NCBI GenBank assembly: GCA_034687125.1
Contig: JAQGBZ010000287.1
Span: 1-64,000 of the forward strand
Source of the DNA: Neelides folsomi
Lineage: Eukaryota > Arthropoda > Collembola > Neelipleona > Neelidae
DNA length: 64,000 nt
Direction: 5' to 3'
The notes under the pieces are model-generated. The model worked only from the letters and a program-made list of their open reading frames with translations, did no database searches and was not told the origin of the DNA. The number at the start of each line of letters is the position of its first letter. Position 1 is the first letter of the stretch. Made by a program: the position numbers and the translations under genes. Of the stretch, positions 36,678 to 48,856 are shown one piece after another.

Positions 36678-37168
36678 ATATTTATGTATGTACATGTACA
36701 ATATTGGTATAACTAACTATAGCTAATTTTAATGTTAAAAGCACCTGGTTCATTGTTTACGCATTCATCTCATAAAAAGTATAAACCAAACATTAATGTT
36801 ACGTTATTTCCCCAACTTACACTTTTCTCCCTTTCCATAAGATCCTAAATAAAAGAGATTTGTGAACAATGGACCTTTAGCGCATCTCATCCGGAGATTC
36901 TGGATATATGGAATTGTAGGAGAGCTGGTAAATATATATGCTATATGTACTTAATATCTGCAAGCTGTAGATATCTGTACATGTAGCAAAAAGGGTTTAT
37001 AAATGGAATGTGCGGAAAGGGAAAGCCGTGCGGGGTTTAGAAAGAAAAATCATTGGCCCTTTCATTCACAACAACTTTTTAAACTTTTCACACCCAAAAA
37101 CATTTCATTCAAAGTTCAAAGTTTAAAAAGAGTCATTTTAACTTAATTAAATATAAAACGAAGTTAAG

Positions 37169-38331
<1,163 letters not shown>

Positions 38332-39453
38332 AATCAATTTTGTTAATTTTAAGCATGACATTTAATGAATTACTAATTTAAAATTATTAACTTTTAGTTA
38401 TTTAATGTTTGACTTGTTTTATATTTAAATACTTTTATTTGGCTATTTGCGCACTTTGTTACATATTTTCTCTCATTTGCCTCGTCAGTATTAAAACATT
38501 TAAAAAAGTTTAATTCCAAAAACTTTAAAGTATTATTTGCAATTTTCATTCAAATGCTAACCATTAGCTTTTGAACTTTGAAATACTTGCATTATTTCCT
38601 AACTCTTTTTGGTGTTAATTTATTTATAATTATAATGTGTGAGTATTAGATACTCTATTAAGTCTATAAATGTACTCAAAATACATATTTAAGGAGGTAT
38701 CCTAATTTGTGTACATATCTGTATTAAACTTTAAGGTGTGTTAATTGTAACTGATAAGTTGAGGAGGTTCAAGTCGAATTAAAACATTCATTAGTTTATT
38801 TCATTTTATTTGAATTCTTTATTTCATCTCCGGCATATCATTTCTGCATGAAAAGCACTCGAAAGAAATATTTAAGATATTTTACCATTTACGGATGCAC
38901 TCTTATTTTGTCATTTTATTGGATTTATGCACTCATACACTTTTTATAGTTAGGTTAATAAGTTGTGAACTCTATTTTAATAAATGTGTTCATTGATAAA
39001 TTGGGTTGGAGCAAACAAAATGGACGGAGATTCATCTTCCCGGATCATTCGAATGTCTTTACTTTTCTTCGTTCTGAATCGGAGTGCTATTTGTATCCAA
39101 TTCGGAGCGAAGGGAGGTCGAGATGTTTCGTGAACATCAAAAATCCAAATTGTTCTCTTTTTAATTATAATTAATTGTAGAGTAATCTTTGTAACGTTTA
39201 TAAAGGACTAATACTCCTCACATTTTATAATTATGAAATCTGACAATACTTTGGAAAATATCTCATCTAAAGACCGAACTAAATTATTAGACTTAACAAT
39301 TAACATTTACTATTTAACACTAAAAAATGTTCAAATTGTGAAGGAATATGTAACAAAATCAAAACTTTTTATTCTCAAAGAAGATACAAAAATTTATTTA
39401 ATAAAACTAAAAGAAGGGTTTTAAAATATTAGTCATTTAATTTAAATAAAAGG
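38332..39453. other. AT-rich spacer with two small unsupported frames
   Basis: Frames at 38965-39174 and 39233-39424 (+, 69 and 63 codons) have no recognised motifs. The second is Lys/Leu-rich and could be a small helical protein, but nothing else supports it. Confidence 0.35.
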
Positions 39454-41051
39454 TTAAAAGTCAGAGATAACCGTGTCCCAATAAAATCCATTATCAGAGA
39501 AAAGGACGGCATTTGAAGTTCCAGCAACACTCATTTGTTTCTCGTGTGAGATTATTGAATAAACTTGATTGATTTCTAAATTCCCATATTGAGTTTTCAG
39601 TTGAGCATCAAGATTTTTCATCGTTTCTGACATATAAATCATTCCTTTTCCAGCAGTCCAAATAAGATTTTGATATTGGTTGAAATGAACTGCCGTGAGT
39701 CCTAATAATTAAAATAAATGAATTATTAAAATTCGAATACTTATAATAAAACAATATCGTCCGAAATGTTAAATTCTAAAGTTGAAATCAGATCATTTAA
39801 ATTGTTAAAGTCAGTTTAAATAACTCACTTGACGGTTTCGGAATATCAAGTGAAATAGATGGAATGGATATGGCATTTCTCATGTTGTAGACGACCGGAG
39901 AATTGGCATAAGCACATCCAATTGCAACCCAAGTACCAGAAGGACTCAAAGATAATGCAGAAATCTGAAGAAAAACAAAAGTTAAAAACAAAGTTAATTT
40001 ACTGATTTATATTAAATGTCTTTATTTCTTTAAATATACAGGTATTCTATGATATAATTTTATAACTCACAGGACACTTTCCGTTGCCAGTATTTTGATC
40101 AAATGAAACAACAGGTTTGTTCGTTCTGAAAGCTAAATGAAATCCAAACTTAATAATCTTATACAGACTTATTTTATATTTTAATTTTAAAATATCTTTG
40201 CCGGATATAATATTTTTTATAAAGTAATAACCTCCATCATAAAGGAACACTTTTCCATCTAAAAGATAAGCAAATCATTATTAAATAAACCAGTGAAATA
40301 AATAAGTAAAATCTCTTTTAAACTCTTAAATGTCCGACCTTGGCCTCCAGTTGCAACATATTCAGAGCTGAAAAATAAATATAACAATTGTCAACACTTG
40401 TTAAAATAATTACGAACATTATCTTATGATCATTTTATGTTTAACTTACTTTGTCGAGAGCACATCGACACTTTCCTTATGGTCAGTAAATTCAGTAAGA
40501 ACTTTTTGAGTTTCAATATCAAAGACCCGTGATTTTGTATCGTCACATGCCACAATGAAAGTTCTTGGACTTAAAGGTGAAATTCCAATAGCGTGAATGT
40601 CGTAAGAACAATCGTAACTGGCAGACGGATCAGATTTATCCGATTTGATAAAACCAGTCGGTCCTTCCGTATACAAATACAGTCTACTTGTCGACCCAAC
40701 AAAAATTCCTGCAGTCCCCCAATGAAGACTCAAAACAGGGTTCTTGTCAGCAATCTTAGTATCCAAATCTTTCGAGACTGAATTCGTTTTAGGGTTTCTC
40801 CTAAAAATTAATTGAATTAAATGATTAAATGACAAGGATAAAATATTGATGATAAGAATGTCAATTGCAATCTTTCAAATCTATAAAAATACATTAATTT
40901 AATTCAATTATGATAAAAGTTACACTTACAATAAAACAACCAATTTAGACATAGTAGTTCCAACCACAACTCGATTCCCATTAGGCTCGAATTTGTGTGA
41001 CAAGATGTCAGAATAATAATTTTCAAGGGCTTCTGAAATCTTCATCTTCAT
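39454..41051 (-). CDS. WD40-repeat protein, possibly THOC6-like
   Basis: At least seven small exons (about 41051-40930, 40800-40446, 40379-40340, 40260-40231, 40133-40073, 39966-39829, 39700-39454) encode a beta-propeller of about 330 residues. WD-like blades are visible as DILSHKFEPNGNRVVVGTTM, VLSLHWGTAGIFVGSTSRLY, IHAIGISPLSPRTFIVACDD, SSEYVATGGQG, VFLYDGG, ISALSLSPSGTWVAIGCA and LTAVHFNQYQ. The N-terminal residues preceding a first blade of the form HxFxPxGxxxxxG recall THOC6 of the TREX mRNA-export complex, but blade-level similarity is weak and another WD40 family is possible. The start is one of two ATGs two codons apart (41051 or 41045). Confidence 0.6.
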
Positions 41052-41358
41052 TTTTAAATAGGATAGTCGATTATCTAATAAATGATGTAGAAACTAATAA
41101 ACTATGAAATTCTGTTTAATCTTATGTTAATAGAAAATGAACCCAGGTTATAATTATATAATACTTACCGTTAATTGTCTTCACCGGTCAGTCCGAGCCT
41201 GAGAAAGACGAAAATTAAATGAGAAAAACCAAAGGAGTCAGGTCAGAGAGCCAGAAAGAGTCAGAACACAAGCAAAGTATCAATACAAATATTTCCCGCA
41301 CAAAACCCACGGCCTAACATATTGGTGCATTTATATAAATACATAAATGTAGAAGAAT

Positions 41359-41527
41359 GGGCTCAGTTTCACTTTCCGGGTATAATTTTAAGGAAAATTC
41401 CGGCAATTGTCGTCATGGCAAATCCCACCTTGCCGAGATGGCAATTGCCGTGAAGGCAGCCGGCAACTACCGTGACGGCAATTGCCGGCTGCCGTAAAGG
41501 CAATTGCCTAATTTCGGAAATTGACGG
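41359..41527. repeat. Partial GGCAATTGCC element
   Basis: Starts GGGCTCAGTTTCACTTTCC, as does the left end of the long-TIR element at 47696. It then holds repeated CCGGCAATTGCCGTGA-like words in both orientations. The opposite terminal repeat is absent, so it is a solo end or truncated copy. Confidence 0.7.
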
Positions 41528-41582
41528 AATTATTATTTTCATTTTTTTACAAACCAGTTAAATCTTATTTTATATTAGGATA

Positions 41583-41603
41583 GGTTAGGTTAGGTTAGTT
41601 AAG
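41583..41603 (+). repeat. Short interstitial (TTAGG)n tract
   Basis: About three tandem copies of TTAGG, the ancestral arthropod telomere unit. The reverse orientation CTAACCTAACC occurs near 37622. Confidence 0.5.
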
Positions 41604-41612
41604 GAAATATAA

Positions 41613-42275
41613 AATGTATGTGGATAGGAATAAATATGATTATTTTGCTGAATTACAACCTGGGATTATATATCAATCCGAACATTTCAAGCTACTTTAT
41701 TCAATTGAAAGTATTGGTGGACTAACGTTTTGTATTCCTGGAATAAGTTCTAGTATTATAATTTTATTACGATTGTGAACAAAAACTATTTAAAATATAA
41801 TTGGTTAACTTTAATTGAGCCATTTGATACATCAATGTGGATTTTAACTATTATTTCTCCAATTAATTTCTCTCTTGTATTGGCAATCGGTTTTATAAAA
41901 TTACAAAAAAAGAGTTTTAAATCTGTTTTAATTGAAGTTTGGAATTTGTACACGTTAATTGTTTTGTCTTTTTTTGATCAAGGTAAAGGTTTAACATTAG
42001 CAATAATTAAAGATAAAAGTTTTGCTCATTGTGTTGGTATATGGCTAATATTTGCAATGCTTCTTATTAACTTTTATAAACGCAGTTTGTTTTCTGATTT
42101 GTTTACAGAAATTCCTCCAAATGTTCTATATACTTTTGAACAAATTGTAAATTATAATTATTTAGTTTTGACGACAGATAGTCTAAGAAAAAACAATACT
42201 CAAATTTTTAGAACTTTTAAAAGATTAATTGAAGATTTGCCTTCTCATTCAGCTGAAATTTTAAATTTATACAAT
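41613..42275 (+). pseudogene. Truncated divergent ionotropic-receptor copy
   Basis: Homologous to the middle of the gene at 43564. From about 41760 to 42058 the DNA is base-for-base identical to 44579-44877 as read by eye, then diverges by scattered changes. The upstream part matches the FCIPGI region but a 1-bp difference near 41745 puts a stop codon before the channel segment. The 3' end is cut at about 42275 by a transposase fragment on the opposite strand. It retains the first pore helix region (LIEPFDTSMWILTIISPINF) and the helix before the second ligand-binding lobe. Confidence 0.8.
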
Positions 42276-42680
42276 GATAAAAATGCTAATGAACCAAATT
42301 TTTTTATTTCATGAGCGTATTCTGGTTTATTATAATTGTGATATATTTCAGGAATGCTTTTGAATTTTCTAATCAATGGTTGATTAAAATGAAATAAACA
42401 TCCTCTGGGTTGAGCGTTAGGGAACTTTGATGCAAATCATTTAGGTCGGCAACTTCAAAATTTATTAAAATTGATTGGGGATTAAAGTTGTAACTCAATT
42501 CCTTTAAAAATGAAAGGATTTTCTGATACTGTTGCGTTGTTTTTTTGGTCATCAAAATTTAGATACAAGGATAAACAATATCGTTTTCAAAAGCATAAAT
42601 TAAATATAGTTGTTCAAATAAAGGAGGAGTTGAATTGAATGTGCCGTCTGTGAACCAATGTGGTGAGTTAGCAAACAATA
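42275..42680 (-). pseudogene. MULE-type transposase fragment
   Basis: Read leftward it holds PHWFTDGTFNSTPPLFEQLY, then after an in-frame stop TQQYQKILSFLKELSYNFNP with ILINFEVADLN. A residual block resembling CxFHFNQPLIRKFKSIPEI follows in another frame. This is the MULE transposase core (W-x-D-G-T-F ... D-F-E-x-A ... FHxxQ-x-x-x-R-K), with DFE altered to NFE. Stops and frame changes show that it is dead. It abuts the truncated receptor copy, so its insertion may have caused that truncation. Confidence 0.7.
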
Positions 42681-42789
42681 TATTCATCAAGTTTATTATG
42701 ATATTTTTCGAGCAATTTTATTTTGAGAAATTCACATGGGGCCCAAACATTGAAGTTTACTCCCTTGTCCAACATATAACTTTGAGTCT

Positions 42790-43121
42790 CTGATGTTGAA
42801 CTTATGGTGGCTATTGAGAAAATCCCTACTTTATTTAGATTCCATGTAGTCCCTGGTTTAACCAATGATATGGTCTTTGGCTATGATTGGTTAACCTTTC
42901 ATAAGGCACAATTAAATTTCCCTTTCAAGAACTTGATGTTTTATTTAAATAAGGTAGAAGTATCCATTAATTACCCTGAGCTCAAACGCATCGAAATAAA
43001 TTTTTTAGAATTTAACTCAATCTCTCCTTTGTCATGTCAATCAATTAAAGCCCTTGTCGATTTGCCTAATTGTCCTTATGTCTTTGAAGCTTGTCATTTA
43101 AATAAACTTTCGACAAAATGA
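42790..43121 (+). pseudogene. LTR-retrotransposon protease-region fragment
   Basis: The frame 42804-43121 contains FRFHVVPGLTNDMVFGYDWL followed by TFHKAQLNFPFKNLMF. This is the C-terminal half of a Ty3/gypsy-type aspartic protease (general form IxGxDWLxxHxAxxDFxxxxx). The catalytic DTG part and reverse transcriptase are missing. No LTRs adjoin it. Confidence 0.6.
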
Positions 43122-43563
43122 GCGAATTCGTTAGTATAATTAATAATTATATTTGCAAGTACTTGTCTCGGAAGCAAAGTATCATAAGTAGACAAAGTAA
43201 ATCAATTCTATAATTGTGTTAATAATGTAACACAATAAATTGATATAACATATAATATAATTGTAAATTCATTACCTAGTATGAATCAACGATGACTTTT
43301 AAAAATTTATGATTTAAATAATATAACATAACTTCAAATTCCCATCTTCAAATTAATAATTTAATATTGATAAATAAAGGAATGACTACTGTAAATGACA
43401 TCATTATAATGCATTAATATATTATTATATTTCATTAATAATTCTTTTAAATTTATAATTGGTTTCAAATAAAAGTCGTGTCAAGGAATTTTATTGAGTA
43501 ATTTAATTTCAAATAAAAACATAATATCCTCAAAATATAGCTTTTAAAAGTCCAATTTAAATA

Positions 43564-45605
43564 ATGGGTATTATTTTAAGTTTTGTTTTTGTACTTTTAT
43601 CACTGTTAAATGGTTTGAATTGTTTGATACATTTGGACAAATCGTTACTAAAAAACAATTTTAACAATGTTTCTAAAAATTTTAAAATTTTCCATCCATG
43701 TCTGAACATTTTAGTTGGACAATGGAAAAACTACGAAAAAGATTCAACTCTTTCAAATTTGTATAGAATTTATTTTAACGAATTTGGATCGCCATTTATC
43801 ATTCAATCAATTGAAAATAATTTATTTCATAACCTTAAAAATTTGAGTCATAAATTTCCTTCATTGTTTGGTCCAAGTTCATTTTATCAATTAAAATTTA
43901 TCCAGTCTCGAGCAATATTTTTGATTTACCCATTTTCAAATGAAATAGATGAAAAAACTCAATTATTATCTGATAGAATGCAGAAAATTAGATATAATCT
44001 GTTATATTTAAATATAAATCCAACTTACACGATATTCAATTTAAAAAAATTGAAGAGCCCTTCAGAAATATTTTTGCAAAGTTATACTTATAATCTTTTA
44101 ATTCGATCAAATTCAATAATCCTCATTTGTGAATCAAATGAACTTCCTTCAATTATAAATGTTTTTTGTCCAACTTGTTCAGATAAAATATTCAGATATA
44201 TTGAATATCGCCAATCCCTTTTACCGTTACCAGACGATTTGAATATTAAAAAACTAAATTTATTTATTAGAAGTATAAATAAAAATTTTAAAGGAGCATC
44301 GTTAAACTTAGGAACGATTCATGGTAGGAACCAATTACCATTTCAATCTTGTAGTAAATTCAATTCAATTCATTCTTTCCAATTGTGTGGAACATTTGAA
44401 ATTGTTGAGAAATACAATTTTTCAATTTATATCGAAGATAGTACGAATAAAGGTGATTTTTTTGCTTCTTTACAACCTGAGGTTCAATATAAATTTGAAA
44501 GTTTTGAGCAATCTTATTCAAGTAAAAGTTTGTTTACACAGAGATTTTGTATTCCAGGAATTCAAAATGATTATTATAATTTTATTACGATTGTGAACAA
44601 AAACTATTTAAAATATAATTGGTTAACTTTAATTGAGCCATTTGATACATCAATGTGGATTTTAACTATTATTTCTCCAATTAATTTCTCTCTTGTATTG
44701 GCAATCGGTTTTATAAAATTACAAAAAAAGAGTTTTAAATCTGTTTTAATTGAAGTTTGGAATTTGTACACGTTAATTGTTTTGTCTTTTTTTGATCAAG
44801 GTAAAGGTTTAACATTAGCAATAATTAAAGATAAAAGTTTTGCTCATTGTGTTGGTATATGGCTAATATTTGTAATGCTTCTTAGTAATTTCTATAAATG
44901 CGGTTTGTTTTCTGATTTGTCTACAGAAATTCCTCCAAATGTCCCAAATACTTTTGAACAAATTGTAAATTACAATTATTTAATTTTGACGACAGATAGT
45001 GTTATAGAAAACTTATCTCAAATATTTAGTACTTTTAAAAGATTAATTGAAGATTTGCCTTCTCATTCAGCTGAAATTTTAAATTTATACAATAAAACAA
45101 TTCATTTAGTAAATTCTGCAAACTATATCGATATACGTAATTTAGTGTTTGATTATATATTTAACAAAACTATTATTTTAATGCTTCAATTCCATCAAAT
45201 TTTATTTACATTGGGTCCGAATTTTCTATAAATATTATTGATCATATTTTAAAAACATTTCCTGATATTTTTGTAATTAGGAACAAAGTCATAGATGGGA
45301 AATATGTTGTAAAATATCCTTGGTCGTTTATAAGAAACTTCATATCAGATATTTTCCCAAAAAATATTTATTCTATGAACGAATTTGGACTTTTAAAATT
45401 TTGGGAATATAATTTTTTGGAGAGAGCGAAAAGAATGTATTATAAAGAATATTTAATAAAAAAGAATTCAATCTCATACAAGTCTCCTAACATTACAAGT
45501 TTAAATGTAAATAGTTTTCCTCTTCTTCCTTTATATACAACTTTTATATTTTATTGCATTGCATTATTTTTCGCATCCCTCATTATTATATTTGAAATGA
45601 TTTAA
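43564..45605 (+). pseudogene. Divergent ionotropic receptor (chemosensory), frameshifted near the 3' end
   Basis: An intronless frame of 555 codons starts with a signal peptide (MGIILSFVFVLLSLLNGLNC). A long divergent extracellular region follows, then the ligand-gated channel block: LIEPFDTSMWILTIISPINF (M1), a pore/M2 segment with ILIVLSFF-like hydrophobics, and CGLFSDLSTEIPPNVPNTFE leading into the second ligand lobe. This matches insect ionotropic receptors. The frame stops at 45231, but another frame from about 45215 to 45605 continues the expected C-terminus, including the last membrane helix (LYTTFIFYCIALFFASLIII). A single-base shift within about 45060-45220 therefore breaks the gene, or is a homopolymer sequencing error. 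Gene if corrected: about 680 residues. Confidence 0.75.
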
Positions 45606-47690
45606 TGCTAACTTATCAAAATAATTTAATAACAAAAAATAAATTAGCAATATACTCTTTTGTCGACGAGTCAATGCATTTGGGCTTTGAAACTTTATTT
45701 AGATTAACATAATTATAATCTTAAATTGTTTTTGTAGTAATCTATCTGTATCTAGAACTTATAGTTAATACCTATATACCTATTACCTATAGACAGAATA
45801 ATAGATAAATAATTTGTATATAATATATAATCTTTGTCAACATTTTAAACCTAGTTTAAATGAATTAAAAACTTGGATTGTTTCCATTTTAAATAATGCA
45901 ATTTATTTGTTCAAAAGTTACTTTTATATTTGAAACAAGTTATGATGATGATAATACCTATAGAATATGTAAAATGTCGATTTATAAAAATATAGGAAAA
46001 ATGGAAACTGTAAAGATAGGAAGAATAAACAGTTGTGTTTCCCCCATTTCCATCGGGAAGTTTTCCATCGCTCGAACTGCAGACCAAATCGCCTTCCTTT
46101 TTAATTTTGCACAACAATGTCCTTGCACAAACAGCGTCTTATTCACATTTTTCACCAAAATTCAAACCCTTCAAATGTTCATAATATTTACAATGCATTA
46201 TTAATATTTAGTTAATTAATCCATATATAATAAATTTAAATAATAATTATGTAAATATATTATTGAATAATAAAATGTGTATTATTATGATTATTAAAAT
46301 TATCGATTACCGTATTGCAAATCTTTACTAATTCTAAAATAAATCTAAAAATTCATTTCTAAAAATTTATTGAAAAATAAATAAAATTGTATGTGTAACC
46401 TTGAATTTATATGTTAATGACGTCTAATTCCCTTGATGTTAATGCATATTATGTATAGGGTGGACCATAAACTTTTTTAAATAAACTATCTCATAAAAAG
46501 AAAGCAAATTACGGTCTACCGTGTACATGTGAGTTTCTATTTAGTGATTATCTAATTAGTGCCGCACCAGTAAAGGTAAATCGACAAGGAATCGTTGATT
46601 AATTGGTAGGAAACTAAACGACTAATGAGCCACATTATTGACATGATACCACATAATATTGAAAATACGATTTCGCTTACCAACGCCAGGACAATCATGT
46701 TGGTGATAACAGAAAAAGTGAGAGACAATACGATAGATGAAATAATTAATAGAATAATTGCTGTCTATGATGAAAAGTGTCGTGAAGAAGAAAAAATTAA
46801 TATATTAAGCGTACAATATGGTTGGTTTCTCCAAAACAATGCCATAATACCTCACAACGATGAAATCGAAAAATACTTGATACATTTAAAAATTCTACGA
46901 ACACGAACTAGCTGAAACTCAATTTAGGCAGTTTTTCTATATGAAAGTAAAATATCTCCGTATTTGATATTCATATTTGAAATATTGTGAATAATATGAA
47001 ATCATTACCCAAGAAGATGAAGTGTATTATTATTAATGATGATATTTACCAAATTGCTCAAAATATTAATGATTTTATCGGACAAGAAATTGAAAATCAT
47101 GATATATCCAAAATCTAAAAGACAATCATACACACACAAAAAATCACTATGTGTTGCGATGAATTGCAAAATTGAAAAAATCGAACACTTCAGATGTTTT
47201 TAAAATATTTACTAAATAATTTCTACTTTTTAAATTTAACATACATATTATCTATTTTATGAATGATTTTCAATGTTTATTGCCATATTTAAATAATTTA
47301 CTAAAATATATTAGGTATTATGTTTAATAAAAAAATCATTTTTAAATTCTTCTACACATTAAACTTAATGTCAGTTAATACAATACACTTAATTATACAC
47401 TATATCATCAACATTTTTAATATCTTTATTTTATAATTAAATTAGTAATAGTCTAATAAGTATTTAGTTGCACTTTGCATTAATTTTTGTTTGTAATTTT
47501 AAGGATCATTGTATGTGTTGAGTATACTTATAATTTATAAATAAGTAAATTATATATTTATTAATCGATGTCTCGTTAGTTAAAGATTGAGGAAAACACA
47601 AGACAACACTAGATGTATTGATACTTAATTTAATTTTTAAGGTCTATGTCTAGATTCATTCTTTCACTTAACGCATAGTATATGGGGCTC
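45606..47690. other. AT-rich region, no supported gene
   Basis: Apart from the hairpin element at 46454 only small frames occur. The frame 46625-46915 (+, 96 codons) is charged and helical (EIINRIIAVYDEKCREEEKI) but unrecognised. A minus-strand stretch near 46150-46020 is less AT-rich and may be an old transposon fragment. Confidence 0.35.
46454..46526. mobile_element. Hairpin MITE (copy C, degenerate)
   Basis: Left arm TATAGGGTGGACCATAAACT and right arm ACGGTCTACCGTGTA still pair imperfectly and match copies A and B. More diverged, so older. Confidence 0.55.
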
Positions 47691-47695
47691 AGTTT

Positions 47696-48491
47696 CACTT
47701 TCCCAGTACACTCTTATGGCAAATTCCGGCAATTGCCGGCTGCCGTAACGGAAATTGCCTACCAACATAAATAATACCAATTACGGCAAAAGTCAACTTA
47801 AGGCAATTGCCGTTGCGGCAATTTTTTAGGATTTGCCTAAATGAAAATTTGGAGGCAATTGCCGTAAAATCACTTGTTTTTTAACAAATTATTTTTAAAA
47901 TAACATGTATAATTGACATTTTATTTGATAAATACCTAGTATGGAAGGATAAGATGTCCGACTTTTGAATATTTTAATTTTCTTTATATGTCGCAGACAT
48001 TTAACCCATGAAATCCTTTACCAGAAACGCTAGAAATTACTTTCCGATACTCGAAACATCTATTCCAAAGATGTTTACTAAATGAAGCTAATTTGTCACG
48101 ACTAAATAACGCGATATAATTCAAATAGAATGTAAAATAGTAATTAAAGGTACTAAAAGACCTTCGTTTCAGTATAGAATCAGTATTTCATACAAAAAAT
48201 TTCATTCAAAGAAGCATAAACCATTGATATTCTAATCAACATCTAAGATTTGATGCAAATTTTAAATAAAGTCTGCATTCCATTTATTGTAAGTATGATT
48301 TGAAACTTCGCGCACACTATAAGTTTTAAATCTACCCCGCAAAAATGTTTGCCGGTATTAAGGCAATTGCCATCAAATTTTAATTTAGGCAAATCCTAAA
48401 AAATTGCCGTCGGGTTTACGTTAAGTTGACTTATGCCGTAATTGATATTATTTATGTTGGCGGGCAATTGCCTTAAAAGTAAAACTGAGCC
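47696..48491. mobile_element. MITE-like element with ~180 bp terminal inverted repeats
   Basis: The left end GGCTCAGTTTCACTTTCC and right end AAAAGTAAAACTGAGCC are inverted. The mirror similarity continues about 180 bp inward, including CCAACATAAATAATA, AATTACGGCA and TTTTTTAGGATTTGCC in both arms. The arms are packed with GGCAATTGCC palindromes. The roughly 430 bp core is AT-rich and non-coding, so the element is non-autonomous. Confidence 0.8.
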
Positions 48492-48856
48492 GGTATATTG
48501 GCTATTGGTATACGAGTACGTTTAAAAACACCAAATCCATGTATATTTCCACAATGGGCCTTATATATTTCAGGAATTTTATTTATTTATTCAATATAAG
48601 TACATCACTGTATTATTGATATATTATTATATTTCTAATCTTCTATGATCCTATTAAATACAAATGCGAAGCTGTCATCCACTTTATTACATTCAATATT
48701 AAAATTTTTCCAAGTTGCGAATAAATTGTAAAATAAGTTAAAAATTGAAAGTTTATTTGCAAACCAAAACCAACAGTTCATTTTCATAAAATCTCAATTA
48801 ATTAATTGACATTGTTTTCTAATGCATTTACTAAAAGATCCGAAAGTACAATAAAG

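Noticed and set aside
39233..39424. 63-codon Lys-rich frame as a small conserved protein
   Set aside because: Resembled helical small subunits at first glance, but no specific motif could be matched.
43564..45605. Possible gustatory receptor
   Set aside because: The signal peptide, the EPFDTSMW motif before the first helix and the lobe motif after the pore fit an ionotropic receptor, not a seven-helix gustatory receptor.
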